From NCBI GenBank assembly GCA_000314955.1, contig BAEM01000038.1:1-59251 (forward strand): DNA of 59,251 nucleotides. The letters are read 5' to 3'. This DNA is from Paraglaciecola chathamensis S18K6. GTDB taxonomy: Bacteria > Pseudomonadota > Gammaproteobacteria > Enterobacterales > Alteromonadaceae. Positions 37,355 through 45,693 of this stretch are shown here, in pieces. Position numbers and translations under genes: made by a program. The notes beneath the pieces are model-generated. The model saw only the letters and a list, made by a program, of their open reading frames with translations. It made no database searches and was not told the DNA's origin. Within the stretch, counting starts at the first letter, position 1; the number at the start of each line of letters is the position of its first letter.

Positions 37355-38053
37355 ATGTCACTCGATATCAATAAAGTAGTTATAAAAACCTCGTTGGCTT
37401 CATGCTTTGGTAGTCATTTTAAAGAAGTTGAAGGGGCAAATGCCTTCATCGACGAACTGGCTCAGGATGCCGAAGAGATTTCTTTCGAACAAGGCGAATA
37501 TGTGTTTCGTGAAAAAGACGCACCGGAATATGTGTATATTCCTGAGTCAGGTTCACTCATGCTTGAGCGCTCTACGGCATCGGGTTCACGTCAAGTATTT
37601 GCTTTTTTGTTCACTGGAAACCTCGCTGGCCTGTCAGAAAGTGTGAGCTATAGCTTCAGTGCAAAGGCCCTCACCAACTGCGTGGTGATTCGCATTAGTC
37701 GTAAATTGATGCAAGACATCTTCGACAAGTACCCATCGGTTGCTAAACGCTACCATGATGTGACAGGGCATATTTTATCTCTGATTTTGGACCAACTCTT
37801 CATCATGGGCCAAAAATCGGCACATCAGCGTCTCGCCCACTTTTTACTTGATATGGAGCACAGATTAGGCCGTGGTACCCATAGATTCTTATTACCTATG
37901 AGTCGCCAAGACATTGCTGATTACTTAGGCATGAGTTTAGAAACCGCTAGCCGCGGCTTTAGTCGGTTAAAAAAGGACGGGTTAATCGACATCGAAAGTA
38001 ACTATCACATCACAGTGTTAGACAACGAAAAGCTGATTTCCTACGCAGATTAA
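37355..38053 (+). CDS. Crp/Fnr-family regulator with FNR-type recognition helix but no Fe-S cysteine set
   Basis: The 232-residue protein has a cyclic-nucleotide-binding-like domain (~35-125), a dimer helix and a C-terminal Crp helix-turn-helix (~183-206). The recognition helix contains Glu196, Ser199 and Arg200 (E-T-A-S-R), the residues FNR uses to read TTGA. Only Cys17 and Cys109 are present, so the four-cysteine FNR cluster cannot form. It sits in the VOC operon, and TTGAY-N4-RTCAA boxes occur before surrounding units. It is probably the local activator, with an unknown ligand or redox signal. Confidence 0.88.
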   Translation: MSLDINKVVIKTSLASCFGSHFKEVEGANAFIDELAQDAEEISFEQGEYVFREKDAPEYVYIPESGSLMLERSTASGSRQVFAFLFTGNLAGLSESVSYSFSAKALTNCVVIRISRKLMQDIFDKYPSVAKRYHDVTGHILSLILDQLFIMGQKSAHQRLAHFLLDMEHRLGRGTHRFLLPMSRQDIADYLGMSLETASRGFSRLKKDGLIDIESNYHITVLDNEKLISYAD

Positions 38054-38115
38054 AAACTTGCCCGTTATAGACGAGCACAGATTAAGCACGCGCAAGGGCA
38101 TGCAAACTGACACAG

Positions 38116-38129
38116 TTGATCATTGTCAA
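38116..38129. promoter_or_regulatory. FNR-type box (TTGAT-CATT-GTCAA) before the third VOC gene
   Basis: TTGATCATTGTCAA is 76 bp before the ATG at 38206. A -10-like GATATT (38152-38157) follows after 22 bp, the class II activator geometry. Two perfect inverted repeats follow (38132-38149 and 38156-38172). Confidence 0.7.
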
Positions 38130-38131
38130 TG

Positions 38132-38172
38132 CGCCATTTTCAAATGGCGTTGATATTGAAGCCTCGCTTCAA
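38132..38172. promoter_or_regulatory. Two inverted repeats between box and VOC gene
   Basis: CGCCATTT-TC-AAATGGCG (38132-38149) and TTGAAGC-CTC-GCTTCAA (38156-38172) are perfect palindromic arms. They could be operator sites or the 3' hairpin of the Crp/Fnr message. Neither has a T run. Confidence 0.4.
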
Positions 38173-38205
38173 CAATGTCACTTATCAATATAATGGAAAC
38201 CAATC

Positions 38206-38772
38206 ATGAAAATAACATCCTCTTTGTTCGCCTTTATGCTGTGCGTCTTGGTCAGCTCCCACGCTTTAGCAGAGCCTGTCAGTGAGGATAAACGCATATC
38301 TGTGGATATACGTCGCACCACTTTTATTGTTAACGACATTGATACATCTCTAAAGCTCTACCGTGATGCCCTTGGCTTAAATGTGATTTATGACCAGATG
38401 ATTAACAGCCCCATGGAAAACGGTGAAACACGCAAACGCCGCTTGGTACTGATGCAAGCCAATGACACCTTTATTGGTGCACTTGGGTTGTTGCAATACA
38501 TTCACCCTGTGAAACCCCAACGCCAGGAACATTTCGATGAACCGGTTCCAGGTGATCCCATTATGGTAATGAACGTGTCAGATTTAGACACCCGCTGGCC
38601 AGCCGTCGAAAAATCGCCTGAGGTAGAAGTGATAGAAGCACCTCATCATGTTGAATACCCTAGAGCTGGCGGTGGAAAAATCGCGGTAATGGTGTCTATG
38701 ATACGCGATCCTGATGGCTACTGGATTGAAGTTAACCAGTTGCTTGACGCGCCAGCCAAAGCCAGCGATTAA
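38206..38772 (+). CDS. Exported single-domain VOC protein
   Basis: The 188-residue protein has a signal peptide ending A-L-A (~22) and one VOC module with T-T-F-I-V-N-D-I-D-T-S-L-K-L-Y-R-D-A-L-G and a C-terminal R-D-P-D-G-Y-W-I-E-V. It has its own promoter region with an FNR-type box. It is the third exported VOC protein in 3.6 kb. The Glu in W-I-E-V is the usual last metal ligand. Confidence 0.83.
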   Translation: MKITSSLFAFMLCVLVSSHALAEPVSEDKRISVDIRRTTFIVNDIDTSLKLYRDALGLNVIYDQMINSPMENGETRKRRLVLMQANDTFIGALGLLQYIHPVKPQRQEHFDEPVPGDPIMVMNVSDLDTRWPAVEKSPEVEVIEAPHHVEYPRAGGGKIAVMVSMIRDPDGYWIEVNQLLDAPAKASD

Positions 38773-38927
38773 AAAGAACCAGCCCAGTACAATACATAGC
38801 ACTACCCCACTCTCGTTTTTAAACAGCAGGATAACCTAACGTTATTCTGCTGTTTTACTGCGTGTCCCCTCGGTAAATACGCCTACGCTTTCACTGCTCA
38901 ACCAGTCATTTTCACTAAATGGCTTTG

Positions 38928-38941
38928 TTGATTTTTATCAA
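38928..38941. promoter_or_regulatory. Perfect FNR-type box (TTGAT-TTTT-ATCAA)
   Basis: Both half sites equal the E. coli FNR consensus. It is 86 bp before the TBDR start at 39028 and 22 bp from a -10-like hexamer. Confidence 0.75.
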
Positions 38942-38990
38942 GTCAGTGATAAGTAACCGGTGCTAGATTGGCGCAGCCATTAAAACAATA

Positions 38991-39006
38991 ATTTGTCCGT
39001 ACATAC
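38991..39006. promoter_or_regulatory. Degenerate copy of the ATTTGTACGGACAAAT operator
   Basis: ATTTGTCCGTACATAC matches the reverse complement of the palindrome at 13 of 16 positions; the right arm is weakened. It lies 21 bp before the TBDR start. Confidence 0.6.
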
Positions 39007-39027
39007 CCACACACAACAGGAATGCCA

Positions 39028-41496
39028 ATGACATTAATAATAAAAAAGCTCCCTCTGGCGATTGCGTCTATCTTGATGACCCAATCATTAACGACTATCG
39101 CGCAAGAAGCCTCATCAGCCTCTGCCAGCGATGAATCTCTGGAAATAATTGAAGTAAGTTCCCGTAAAAAAGTAGAGTCATTGAATCGTATTCCTGTGGC
39201 GGTATCTGCTTTTTCTGACACCATGATTGAACAACAAGGTTTCCAGAGCATCGATGATATCGCGCGCTTTTCATCAGGATTAAGTTTCTCTAAAGCCTTC
39301 GGCCGCGCGACAGAACGCCCTGTTATTCGTGGTATGGGTAACGTGCTCGCTGGCATACAGTTTGGTGTTGAATCAGGTGCTGCATACTTTATAGATGGCA
39401 ATTATTACTCTGGTGATGTGCAAAGCTTAGACATGTCTGACATCGCCCGAGTAGAGGTCGTCAAAGGCCCACAAAGTGCTCTGTACGGGCGTAATTCCTA
39501 TTCAGGTGCAATCAACTTTATCACCAAAGGCCCAGATCACGGTGATTTTACTGGTAACGTGAAGTTGAACCTAGCGCAAGACGCTGAGCGCACCGCTTCG
39601 GCCTATATCAGTGGCCCACTAACTGATTGGTTAGCGGCGAGTTTAAGCGTGCGAGACTACCAAGTTGATGGTGATGACGATTGGCGCAACATAGTGACTG
39701 ATGAGATTGTTGGCGGTGAAGACACGCGCTCTGTAAGCCTAGTGTTAGACGCTGCTCCCTCTGATAATTTTGGCGTACGCTTTCGCTTTCAAAGCCAAGA
39801 AGACAGAGATGAAACACGCCCGTTTTTCTTAACACCCACCAGCGACAACAACTGCGCACCTGGCTACCGTTCTCTTTCTTCTTGGGCAGCATCAGGCTCT
39901 GAGAATAACTTTCAATATTACTGTGGTGAAATTAAAAACCAGCCTATCGCCCTTAACGATAAAGCAGATGCCGATGGCATTCCAAATGAAGTCCCCGGTG
40001 TACCGGTAAATAGTTTTCTGCCTTCTGGCTCAACCTTTTTTGGTACCCCGTATGACACAGCCGATGGCACCGCCTTCGATGGTGTTGGTCGCGACTTAAT
40101 CATCTCGAGCTTAGCGATGGATTATGCAACCGAAGCTGGCTATAGCATGTCGTTGGCGCTAGGTTATCGCGACGATGATACGAGCACAGGCTCAGATGGT
40201 GATAACACCTCAGTCAACTACACGTTCGCACCAGGCCAAGAAGCGTTTTTTGCCAATACGTCGCGCCAAGAAACCGAAGACAAAACGGTGGAATTTACCT
40301 TGCGCTCTCCCGAGGGTAAATTGGCTTGGATGGCAGGTGCCTTTTACTATGACCAAGACAGAGATAACTTCGACTTAACCTTTGATGATGCCAAGGTAGG
40401 TATATTTCAAGACAACAGTACAGTGACCAACAAAGCAGTTTATGCCTCAATTGATTATCAAATTAGCGATAAGCTTGACGGTACACTTGAAGCCCGCTGG
40501 GCCGAAGAAGAAAAAACGGTTACCGAGTTTGCCCCAGATGGCCAAACGACATTTGATGCACAGGGTAGTTGGAACAACTTTACCCCCAGAGCCACGCTAA
40601 ATTACCGTTACGACAACAAAACTATCTTTTACGGAATTTTAGCCCAGGGCGTAAAACCTGGCGGAATTAATGGTTCAGCCGGTGCTGACACAGGCAAGCC
40701 GACCTACGAACAGGAAGAAATCACCACTTACGAAATTGGCATAAAAAGCAGTGCCCTAGAGAATGTCTATGCGACTGTCTCTATGTTTTTCAATGATGTA
40801 AGCGATGTGCAACTCACTACCCCGCTCAATGTGCCTTCCGGTAACGTGACATCTGTGGCAACCAATCAGGGGGCCGGAGAAGTATTCGGTGTAGAAATGG
40901 ATATCAACGCTCAATTTAGTGATAACTTGTCTGGGCGTTTTACTTATGCATTAGCTGACACCAAATTTACCAAAGGCTGTGACGACTTTCAGTGGGCCTT
41001 AACCAGTGGCGGCGGTGTACTAACCCCTGGCACAACAACGGGAACGGATTTCCGCGCTGATTTTGGCATAACCACACCAGCCAGTTGTTCTATCGAGGGC
41101 AATGCTTTCCCTCTAAGTTCAAAACATCAGGCCAGTGCATTTTTAGAATATATTGCCCCTATTTCTGGGGATCTCGAAGCATTCTTTAATGTCGATGCGA
41201 GTTATGAGTCGAAGAAATTCGTGCAGGTGCATAATTTAGCTTATGTGCCCAGCGCCATTATCATGGGGGCTAGAATGGGGGTAAACGGCGAAAACTGGCG
41301 AGTAAGTTTGTATGCCAGAAATTTAACAGATGAAGACGCCCCTGTTTTAACTTCCCGTTGGTTGGGTATCCCTTACTTTACCTTCTCATCTCTCAACACC
41401 GCGCCAGAGGGGGCTGACAATGGCTCCCCTAGGGCTTTCTTCAGTGCCGCTCGCCGCGGGCGTCAAGTGGGCATCGATATGACGTATCGTTTTTAA
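39028..41496 (+). CDS. TonB-dependent receptor 1 of the catabolic region
   Basis: The start at 39028 (822 residues) is spaced properly from AGGA; 39022 is the alternative. A signal peptide ends near I-A-Q (~27). The plug has S-S-R-K-K-V-E-S-L-N and R-V-E-V-V-K-G-P-Q-S-A-L-Y-G-R, and the barrel ends in T-Y-R-F. It is a paralogue of the receptor at 47713-50001, sharing Y-F-I-D-G and Y-S-G-A-I-N-F-I-T motifs. It should import a small scarce compound using TonB energy. It converges on zapE with a 3-bp gap. Confidence 0.9.
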   Translation: MTLIIKKLPLAIASILMTQSLTTIAQEASSASASDESLEIIEVSSRKKVESLNRIPVAVSAFSDTMIEQQGFQSIDDIARFSSGLSFSKAFGRATERPVIRGMGNVLAGIQFGVESGAAYFIDGNYYSGDVQSLDMSDIARVEVVKGPQSALYGRNSYSGAINFITKGPDHGDFTGNVKLNLAQDAERTASAYISGPLTDWLAASLSVRDYQVDGDDDWRNIVTDEIVGGEDTRSVSLVLDAAPSDNFGVRFRFQSQEDRDETRPFFLTPTSDNNCAPGYRSLSSWAASGSENNFQYYCGEIKNQPIALNDKADADGIPNEVPGVPVNSFLPSGSTFFGTPYDTADGTAFDGVGRDLIISSLAMDYATEAGYSMSLALGYRDDDTSTGSDGDNTSVNYTFAPGQEAFFANTSRQETEDKTVEFTLRSPEGKLAWMAGAFYYDQDRDNFDLTFDDAKVGIFQDNSTVTNKAVYASIDYQISDKLDGTLEARWAEEEKTVTEFAPDGQTTFDAQGSWNNFTPRATLNYRYDNKTIFYGILAQGVKPGGINGSAGADTGKPTYEQEEITTYEIGIKSSALENVYATVSMFFNDVSDVQLTTPLNVPSGNVTSVATNQGAGEVFGVEMDINAQFSDNLSGRFTYALADTKFTKGCDDFQWALTSGGGVLTPGTTTGTDFRADFGITTPASCSIEGNAFPLSSKHQASAFLEYIAPISGDLEAFFNVDASYESKKFVQVHNLAYVPSAIIMGARMGVNGENWRVSLYARNLTDEDAPVLTSRWLGIPYFTFSSLNTAPEGADNGSPRAFFSAARRGRQVGIDMTYRF

Positions 41497-41499
41497 CGG

Positions 41500-42741
41500 C
41501 TAATTGCTTAATGCATGACTTGAGGGGATCTGTGCTGGTCCCCTGCTCATTTCAACTAACCGGCTGTAGGTTCGCCGAAACTCAAAGATCAACGCGCCAT
41601 CTAAATACAACTCAGTAAGCGGCACATCGCAACTTAAATACAGCGTAACATTTTGGTCGTACAGCTCATCGATAAGGCTAATAAACCGCCTGGCCTTGTT
41701 ATCGTTTTTTGAGTAATTCACGACTCGTTCCCCAGTGGTTGCTGCCTGGTCACTACCCACACCATCTTCCGTGCCACGGGCTTTTATCCAATTACGAGGT
41801 TTTGCCCCAAGTGCCGGCACATTGCTTATCATGACAATCGCAAACTGTTGGGCTATTTCCATGTAATCTAGTTGAGAGCGCGGCCCATCGCACAGTGCAT
41901 GAAAATCAAACCAAACAATACTTGGCGCCGTTTGTGGTTCCTCTTGAGTGACCTGAATAACATCAATGTGTCGCCGACATATTTGAATGTGGGTATCTCG
42001 TTGCCACTTTACACCGCGCCCGTGAGCAAGCTGCTTAAATGACTTGGCAAAATCCATTTGCGTGCTCAGCCCGATGTAATCTGAAGGTATTAAACAATCA
42101 GTATTGTCCGTTTGCGCCATATCCTGCAAGCGATGATCCACCTGCCCGTTGAGGTGAATCATCTGCGTGTGGCGCTGCAATAAACCAATGCAAGGCAAAA
42201 ACTTATGCCGTGCCAAGCCGTTCTCATACAAGCGTTCGATGGGAATATTCGAAGTCGCAACCAGCACGACCCCTTCACTAAACAGGCACTCGAACAAGCC
42301 GGATAAAAGCATCGCATCGCCGATGTCAGAGACAAAAAACTCATCAAAACACACTACTCGCTGACCATCGCCCAGTGACGCAACAAGTGCTTTTGCTACC
42401 TTAACTAATGGGTCTTGTTGCCCGCTGTACTCGTTGAGCGATTGATGTATCTGTGCCATAAAGCGGTGAAAATGTAGCCGTAACTTGCCTTCTTGCGCCA
42501 AGCAATCATAAAACAAATCCATTAAGAACGTTTTCCCCCGACCCACATCGCCCCACATATAAAGCCCTTTTGTCCCTACGGTGGTATGCAGATTCGGCTC
42601 GGTGATTTGATAATACAGCCGGTCAAGGGCTTCTACCGCTTGAAGCTGACAGGCGTCTTCACTTAAGGTCTCCCCTAATTGCGACTGATAGACGGCCAAT
42701 GGTGAGTGAGGCTTAATATGCAGGCGTTGCCCATCAGGCAT
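41500..42741 (-). CDS. zapE: ZapE/AFG1-family ATPase
   Basis: The 413-residue protein belongs to the AFG1/ZapE AAA-like ATPases, which influence Z-ring stability in E. coli. Walker A is G-D-V-G-R-G-K-T (64-71) and Walker B is V-V-C-F-D-E-F. A MITE separates it from the next genes. It is longer than E. coli ZapE (~375). Being inside a catabolic region it may be a second, accessory paralogue rather than the housekeeping gene; the window cannot decide. Confidence 0.8.
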   Translation of the reverse strand: MPDGQRLHIKPHSPLAVYQSQLGETLSEDACQLQAVEALDRLYYQITEPNLHTTVGTKGLYMWGDVGRGKTFLMDLFYDCLAQEGKLRLHFHRFMAQIHQSLNEYSGQQDPLVKVAKALVASLGDGQRVVCFDEFFVSDIGDAMLLSGLFECLFSEGVVLVATSNIPIERLYENGLARHKFLPCIGLLQRHTQMIHLNGQVDHRLQDMAQTDNTDCLIPSDYIGLSTQMDFAKSFKQLAHGRGVKWQRDTHIQICRRHIDVIQVTQEEPQTAPSIVWFDFHALCDGPRSQLDYMEIAQQFAIVMISNVPALGAKPRNWIKARGTEDGVGSDQAATTGERVVNYSKNDNKARRFISLIDELYDQNVTLYLSCDVPLTELYLDGALIFEFRRTYSRLVEMSRGPAQIPSSHALSN

Positions 42742-42817
42742 GTTAACTGGCTCCTAAGATAAACAATCAATAAGCCAGAACTCTAGCGACTTTTACCCAA
42801 GCCGCCAAATGAAATTA

Positions 42818-43135
42818 ATACCAATCGGCATTAATAATACCAATCCGCATTAATAAGTGACCGCCTCGGAATGCGTCCAGCGGTTTTTGATTAAGGCGTC
42901 GCTATGTAGTAATGGTTGTTCCCTTTCAAATAGTGAGAACGCAGAGCAAAAGCCGCTGGGGCATTCCTTGTAGGCGAGTTTTAAAAGGGCTTACACTGCG
43001 TTGCATGACTTCGAAAGAGAACAACTATTCATTCAGTCATGCGCCTTGTTTAAGCCCTTTTAAACTCTCGCTGAGTCATCACTTATTAACGTGGAATGGT
43101 ATAAGTGCTCACTTATTAATTAACGTGGCAGGGTA
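42818..43135 (+). mobile_element. Older MITE remnant interrupted by a younger copy
   Basis: ATACCAATCGGCATTAA (from 42818) and TCACTTATTAATTAACGTGG to GGGTA (43110-43135) are a second, outer pair of element ends. Removing the inner element and one TA leaves a short outer element of mostly two terminal repeats. The right outer end supplies the last codons and stop (43120) of the alpha/beta hydrolase gene. Confidence 0.7.
42835..43103 (+). mobile_element. Full MITE-like element, nested copy
   Basis: The 265-bp element 42837-43101 is flanked by TA at 42835-42836 and 43102-43103. It matches the copy in the GNAT gene at all but about two positions. It inserted into the terminal repeat region of an older element. 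Open frames inside it are shared between copies by descent and do not indicate a gene. Confidence 0.9.
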
Positions 43136-44004
43136 TCAATTTCTTTGGTTACCAAGTTTGGATCTTCCATTGGGATAAAATGCGTATGTTGCGGTAAGTA
43201 GTTTTCGGTTGCCCCTGGAATGAGCCCAACTAAGCCTTTGAATGTAGCTGAGGGGCGAAAATCAAAAGGCGCGTCGTCTTTTGTGCGCTCTTTTACCCGC
43301 AATATTTTTACCGTTGCTGTGATTGAGGATAACTGCTCGAGCAGCAAACCATTGCCAGAACTTTGGTAAATCGCCGCCTCGCACAAAGGCGGGCAAGCTA
43401 ATTCAAACAGTCCACTTTCGCTTTTTGGCAAAAGGCCATATTCGCAATAGTCTCGCAGCACTTGTGGATCCCACTCGCTAAAAGGCGAAAGGCTGCAAAA
43501 GCGAGTAAACATTTCATCTGCACTCGCCCATTCGTTGCGCCTAGCGGCGATGGGGCTTTTTGCCGGATCAGTTTCTATTGGGTCCGGAGAATCTGGGGTA
43601 AAAATAACAGGGTCTAATAACAAGATATGCTTGAATCGATGAGGCAAACTGCTCGCAGCTTGTAAAACGACATGCCCGCCCATTGAGTGACCACATGCGG
43701 TAATGTCGCTCAAATCTAGCGCTTCGATTAACGCGACAAGATCATCGCCAAATAACTGAAAACTGTAAGGTGGTGCTGAATTATCACTTAAACCATGATT
43801 ACGTAAATCAACTGCGTACACATGCCTGTCACCCAATTGCGCTATAACTTTATCCCATACGCGCGCATGAAACCCAGCAGCGTGCACCAGTAACAACGGC
43901 GGACCACTGCCCTGCCATTCGTAAACATTCAAGGTAGTGCTTTTTTTGTGACCATCGTGTAGTCGTACAGCATAATTTTTAGGGCGATTTTGCGACATTA
44001 GCAT
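43120..44004 (-). CDS. Alpha/beta hydrolase
   Basis: The 294-residue protein has the oxyanion H-A-A-G (41-44), nucleophile G-H-S-M-G-G (Ser107) and a late H-T-H-F region with the likely catalytic His. It would hydrolyse an ester, lactone or C-C bond. Its final residues and stop come from a MITE end, so the C-terminus may be altered from the ancestral one. It follows a thioesterase gene on the same strand. Confidence 0.83.
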   Translation of the reverse strand: MLMSQNRPKNYAVRLHDGHKKSTTLNVYEWQGSGPPLLLVHAAGFHARVWDKVIAQLGDRHVYAVDLRNHGLSDNSAPPYSFQLFGDDLVALIEALDLSDITACGHSMGGHVVLQAASSLPHRFKHILLLDPVIFTPDSPDPIETDPAKSPIAARRNEWASADEMFTRFCSLSPFSEWDPQVLRDYCEYGLLPKSESGLFELACPPLCEAAIYQSSGNGLLLEQLSSITATVKILRVKERTKDDAPFDFRPSATFKGLVGLIPGATENYLPQHTHFIPMEDPNLVTKEIDTLPR

Positions 44005-44116
44005 TTCCGAATTTATGGTAAAGTCCGTAGCGATTAACCTTAAAAAGTGCCTATTAACACATTAAACGCTGGTTGCGTGTTCAGGCAAATAGGCCTAAGG
44101 GATAGCACGCAAACTA

Positions 44117-44569
44117 TTATTCGGCTCTTCTAGATAGCTTGGCCACCGAGCTTGCAGTAGCCGTCAGTACGTTTTTGTCGTTGTAAATATGGCCTTCAAT
44201 AAAGGCTACTTTATAACCTTTCTTCACCGCCCAACCTTCGACCCGTAACTTTCCTGCGCGGGTGGGCTCCAAGTAGGTAGTTTTTATTTCCAATGACGAA
44301 ATAGTGGTAATATCTCTGCTTAGCGCCATTACCGCGTGGCTCATTGCGGTATCAAGCATGGCAGTGACAAAGCCGCCCTGTACTATGTCTACGGAGTGGC
44401 AATAGTCTTTGCCTATATCGAATTCAAATCGACAAGCGTCTTTGTCGACGTCAAAATCGACCAACTTTCCTCCAAGTAAACTTATGAACTTAGGGGCATG
44501 TTGATTTATCTTTTCAATGGCTTGCTCTTTACTCATCATAAAATTACTCGTCATAGAATTAATCGTCAC
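44117..44569 (-). CDS. PaaI-type hotdog thioesterase
   Basis: The 150-residue hotdog-fold protein carries V-Q-G-G-F-V-T-A-M-L-D-T-A-M-S-H-A, the PaaI/4HBT signature with the catalytic Asp region. It hydrolyses acyl-CoA thioesters. The start could be internal (M-M-S-K-E-Q). It shares strand and a 112-bp gap with the hydrolase. A palindrome lies 15 bp upstream (44585-44600). Confidence 0.83.
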   Translation of the reverse strand: MTINSMTSNFMMSKEQAIEKINQHAPKFISLLGGKLVDFDVDKDACRFEFDIGKDYCHSVDIVQGGFVTAMLDTAMSHAVMALSRDITTISSLEIKTTYLEPTRAGKLRVEGWAVKKGYKVAFIEGHIYNDKNVLTATASSVAKLSRRAE

Positions 44570-44584
44570 AAAATAACGGCCTGT

Positions 44585-44600
44585 GTTATCAGCTGATAAC
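44585..44600. promoter_or_regulatory. Perfect 16-bp palindrome before the thioesterase
   Basis: GTTATCAGCTGATAAC is its own reverse complement and lies 15 bp before the thioesterase start. It is a candidate operator; no second copy was noticed. Confidence 0.45.
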
Positions 44601-44997
44601 TGACCGTGTCACGTACTGCGCAAGAGCGATTATTATTGATTCGGGGGATCATGAATAATTTCATCTAATGATGAGTGGTTATAATCAAACAGAAAACTTA
44701 TTTTGTCCTGCACTGCCGTTAATGTTTTTTTAACGCCAGAATCAAGCACACGACAACAGCTAAGAATACAATGCTGTATTGAAGCGACCAATGAAGAGAC
44801 TATTGAAACGACTACGCACTATAACGACCAGTAAACGAAAGGCCAGTAACCCTTTAGAGAGATATCGATAGAAATAAGTGCGTGAAACATAAACCTAAAA
44901 GCGGAAAAGCAAAAAACGCGAGAACACCGCATCCCACAGGGCATTCTACACCCAATTGCATCGCTTAGATTTTACCTAGATTAAATTTACTTAAGTT

Positions 44998-45028
44998 AAA
45001 GTGAGCGCGGGCACGCTCACTTTATTTT
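44998..45028 (-). terminator. Bidirectional hairpin terminator
   Basis: AAAGTGAGCG and CGCTCACTTT flank a 6-nt loop (44998-45023) with T-rich flanks on both sides. It would end the EthD-family message on the minus strand. Confidence 0.7.
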
Positions 45029-45114
45029 GGTAAAAGGTTATTAATACGTCTCGAATTCTTGCTTCTAATACGTGCTTCGAAAGAGGTGAATTGTTGCTTT
45101 ATTACTTTATGGCT

Positions 45115-45426
45115 TTATTGCTTAATTTCGCTGATTTGCACGCTGGGTTGCGTATTGGTGAAGTTAACTAAATCCGCCAAAATCACTTCTTGGTGAGGGC
45201 CGAATGCCTGCTGGAACGATTCCACCGATTCAAACACCAAATGCCCCATAGCGATGTACGTAGCGCTTTGTCCCGGAGCACCACCCGCTAGGCCTAAATC
45301 AGCATGAGCCGACACAAGCGCCTTACCGACTAACTCGGCTACAAGCGGCAGGTGCGTAGCACGGTAATAATCCATATCAAAGGTGGCGTTTTCACTGTTT
45401 GGGTATAACACACTGACTTTAATCAT
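45115..45426 (-). CDS. EthD-family small protein
   Basis: The 103-residue dimeric alpha-beta barrel-type protein begins I-K-V-S-V-L-Y-P and has D-M-D-Y-Y-R-A-T-H-L-P-L, the EthD signature. EthD proteins accompany ether or aromatic degradation and act as small auxiliary enzymes. It is a single-gene unit or the distal gene of a unit with MliC. Confidence 0.82.
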   Translation of the reverse strand: MIKVSVLYPNSENATFDMDYYRATHLPLVAELVGKALVSAHADLGLAGGAPGQSATYIAMGHLVFESVESFQQAFGPHQEVILADLVNFTNTQPSVQISEIKQ

Positions 45427-45637
45427 TTAATTTGTCCTACTAAGGTAATAATAAGTATTGGTACTTAACCAACAAAGCAGCGGTTTGCGCACCAATATGA
45501 ACGACTGTTCAAGTATGTATTAAGCTCGGTGACTGTGCCAGTGCTTTATTGCTATTTTTACGATCAGTAACGAATTTGGATAAAACCCAGCACTACATCG
45601 GCGGCGCGCGATAACTGCGTCCTTAACGGACCCCTGG

Positions 45638-45690
45638 CGGTTATTGGCCTCAGGCGGGTATTGGCCTCAGGCGGACAATAAGCCCTCAGG
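45638..45690. repeat. Tandem repeat of 17-19 nt after the MliC-like gene
   Basis: CGGTTATTGGCCTCAGG, CGGGTATTGGCCTCAGG and a 19-nt variant lie head to tail and reach the stop codon of the lipoprotein gene at 45694. Slippage is the simple explanation. Confidence 0.8.
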
Positions 45691-45693
45691 CGG

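Larger units (their letters stand above)
38773..39027. promoter_or_regulatory. Promoter region of TonB receptor 1 with both regulatory sites
   Basis: A perfect FNR box TTGATTTTTATCAA (38928-38941) is followed after exactly 22 bp by a -10-like TAGATT (38964-38969), giving a predicted start near 38976. The second motif, ATTTGTCCGTACATAC (38991-39006, 13 of 16 matching the reverse complement of the palindrome), would lie just downstream of that start. An activator and a road-block repressor arrangement is inferred. Confidence 0.68.
44570..45114. other. Gene-free stretch with palindrome and terminator
   Basis: These 545 bp include the palindrome at 44585-44600 and the bidirectional terminator at 44998-45023. 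The middle shows no convincing frame or repeat. Confidence 0.5.

Noticed and set aside
37355-38053. True oxygen-sensing FNR
   Set aside because: Only two cysteines are present, not the four needed for the Fe-S cluster, although the DNA-reading helix is FNR-like.
42912-43178. Plus-strand 88-codon frame, also seen as the first part of the 33987-34328 minus-strand frame
   Set aside because: The shared sequence is carried by the two MITE copies. The frame runs out of the element into unrelated DNA, so it is not a gene.
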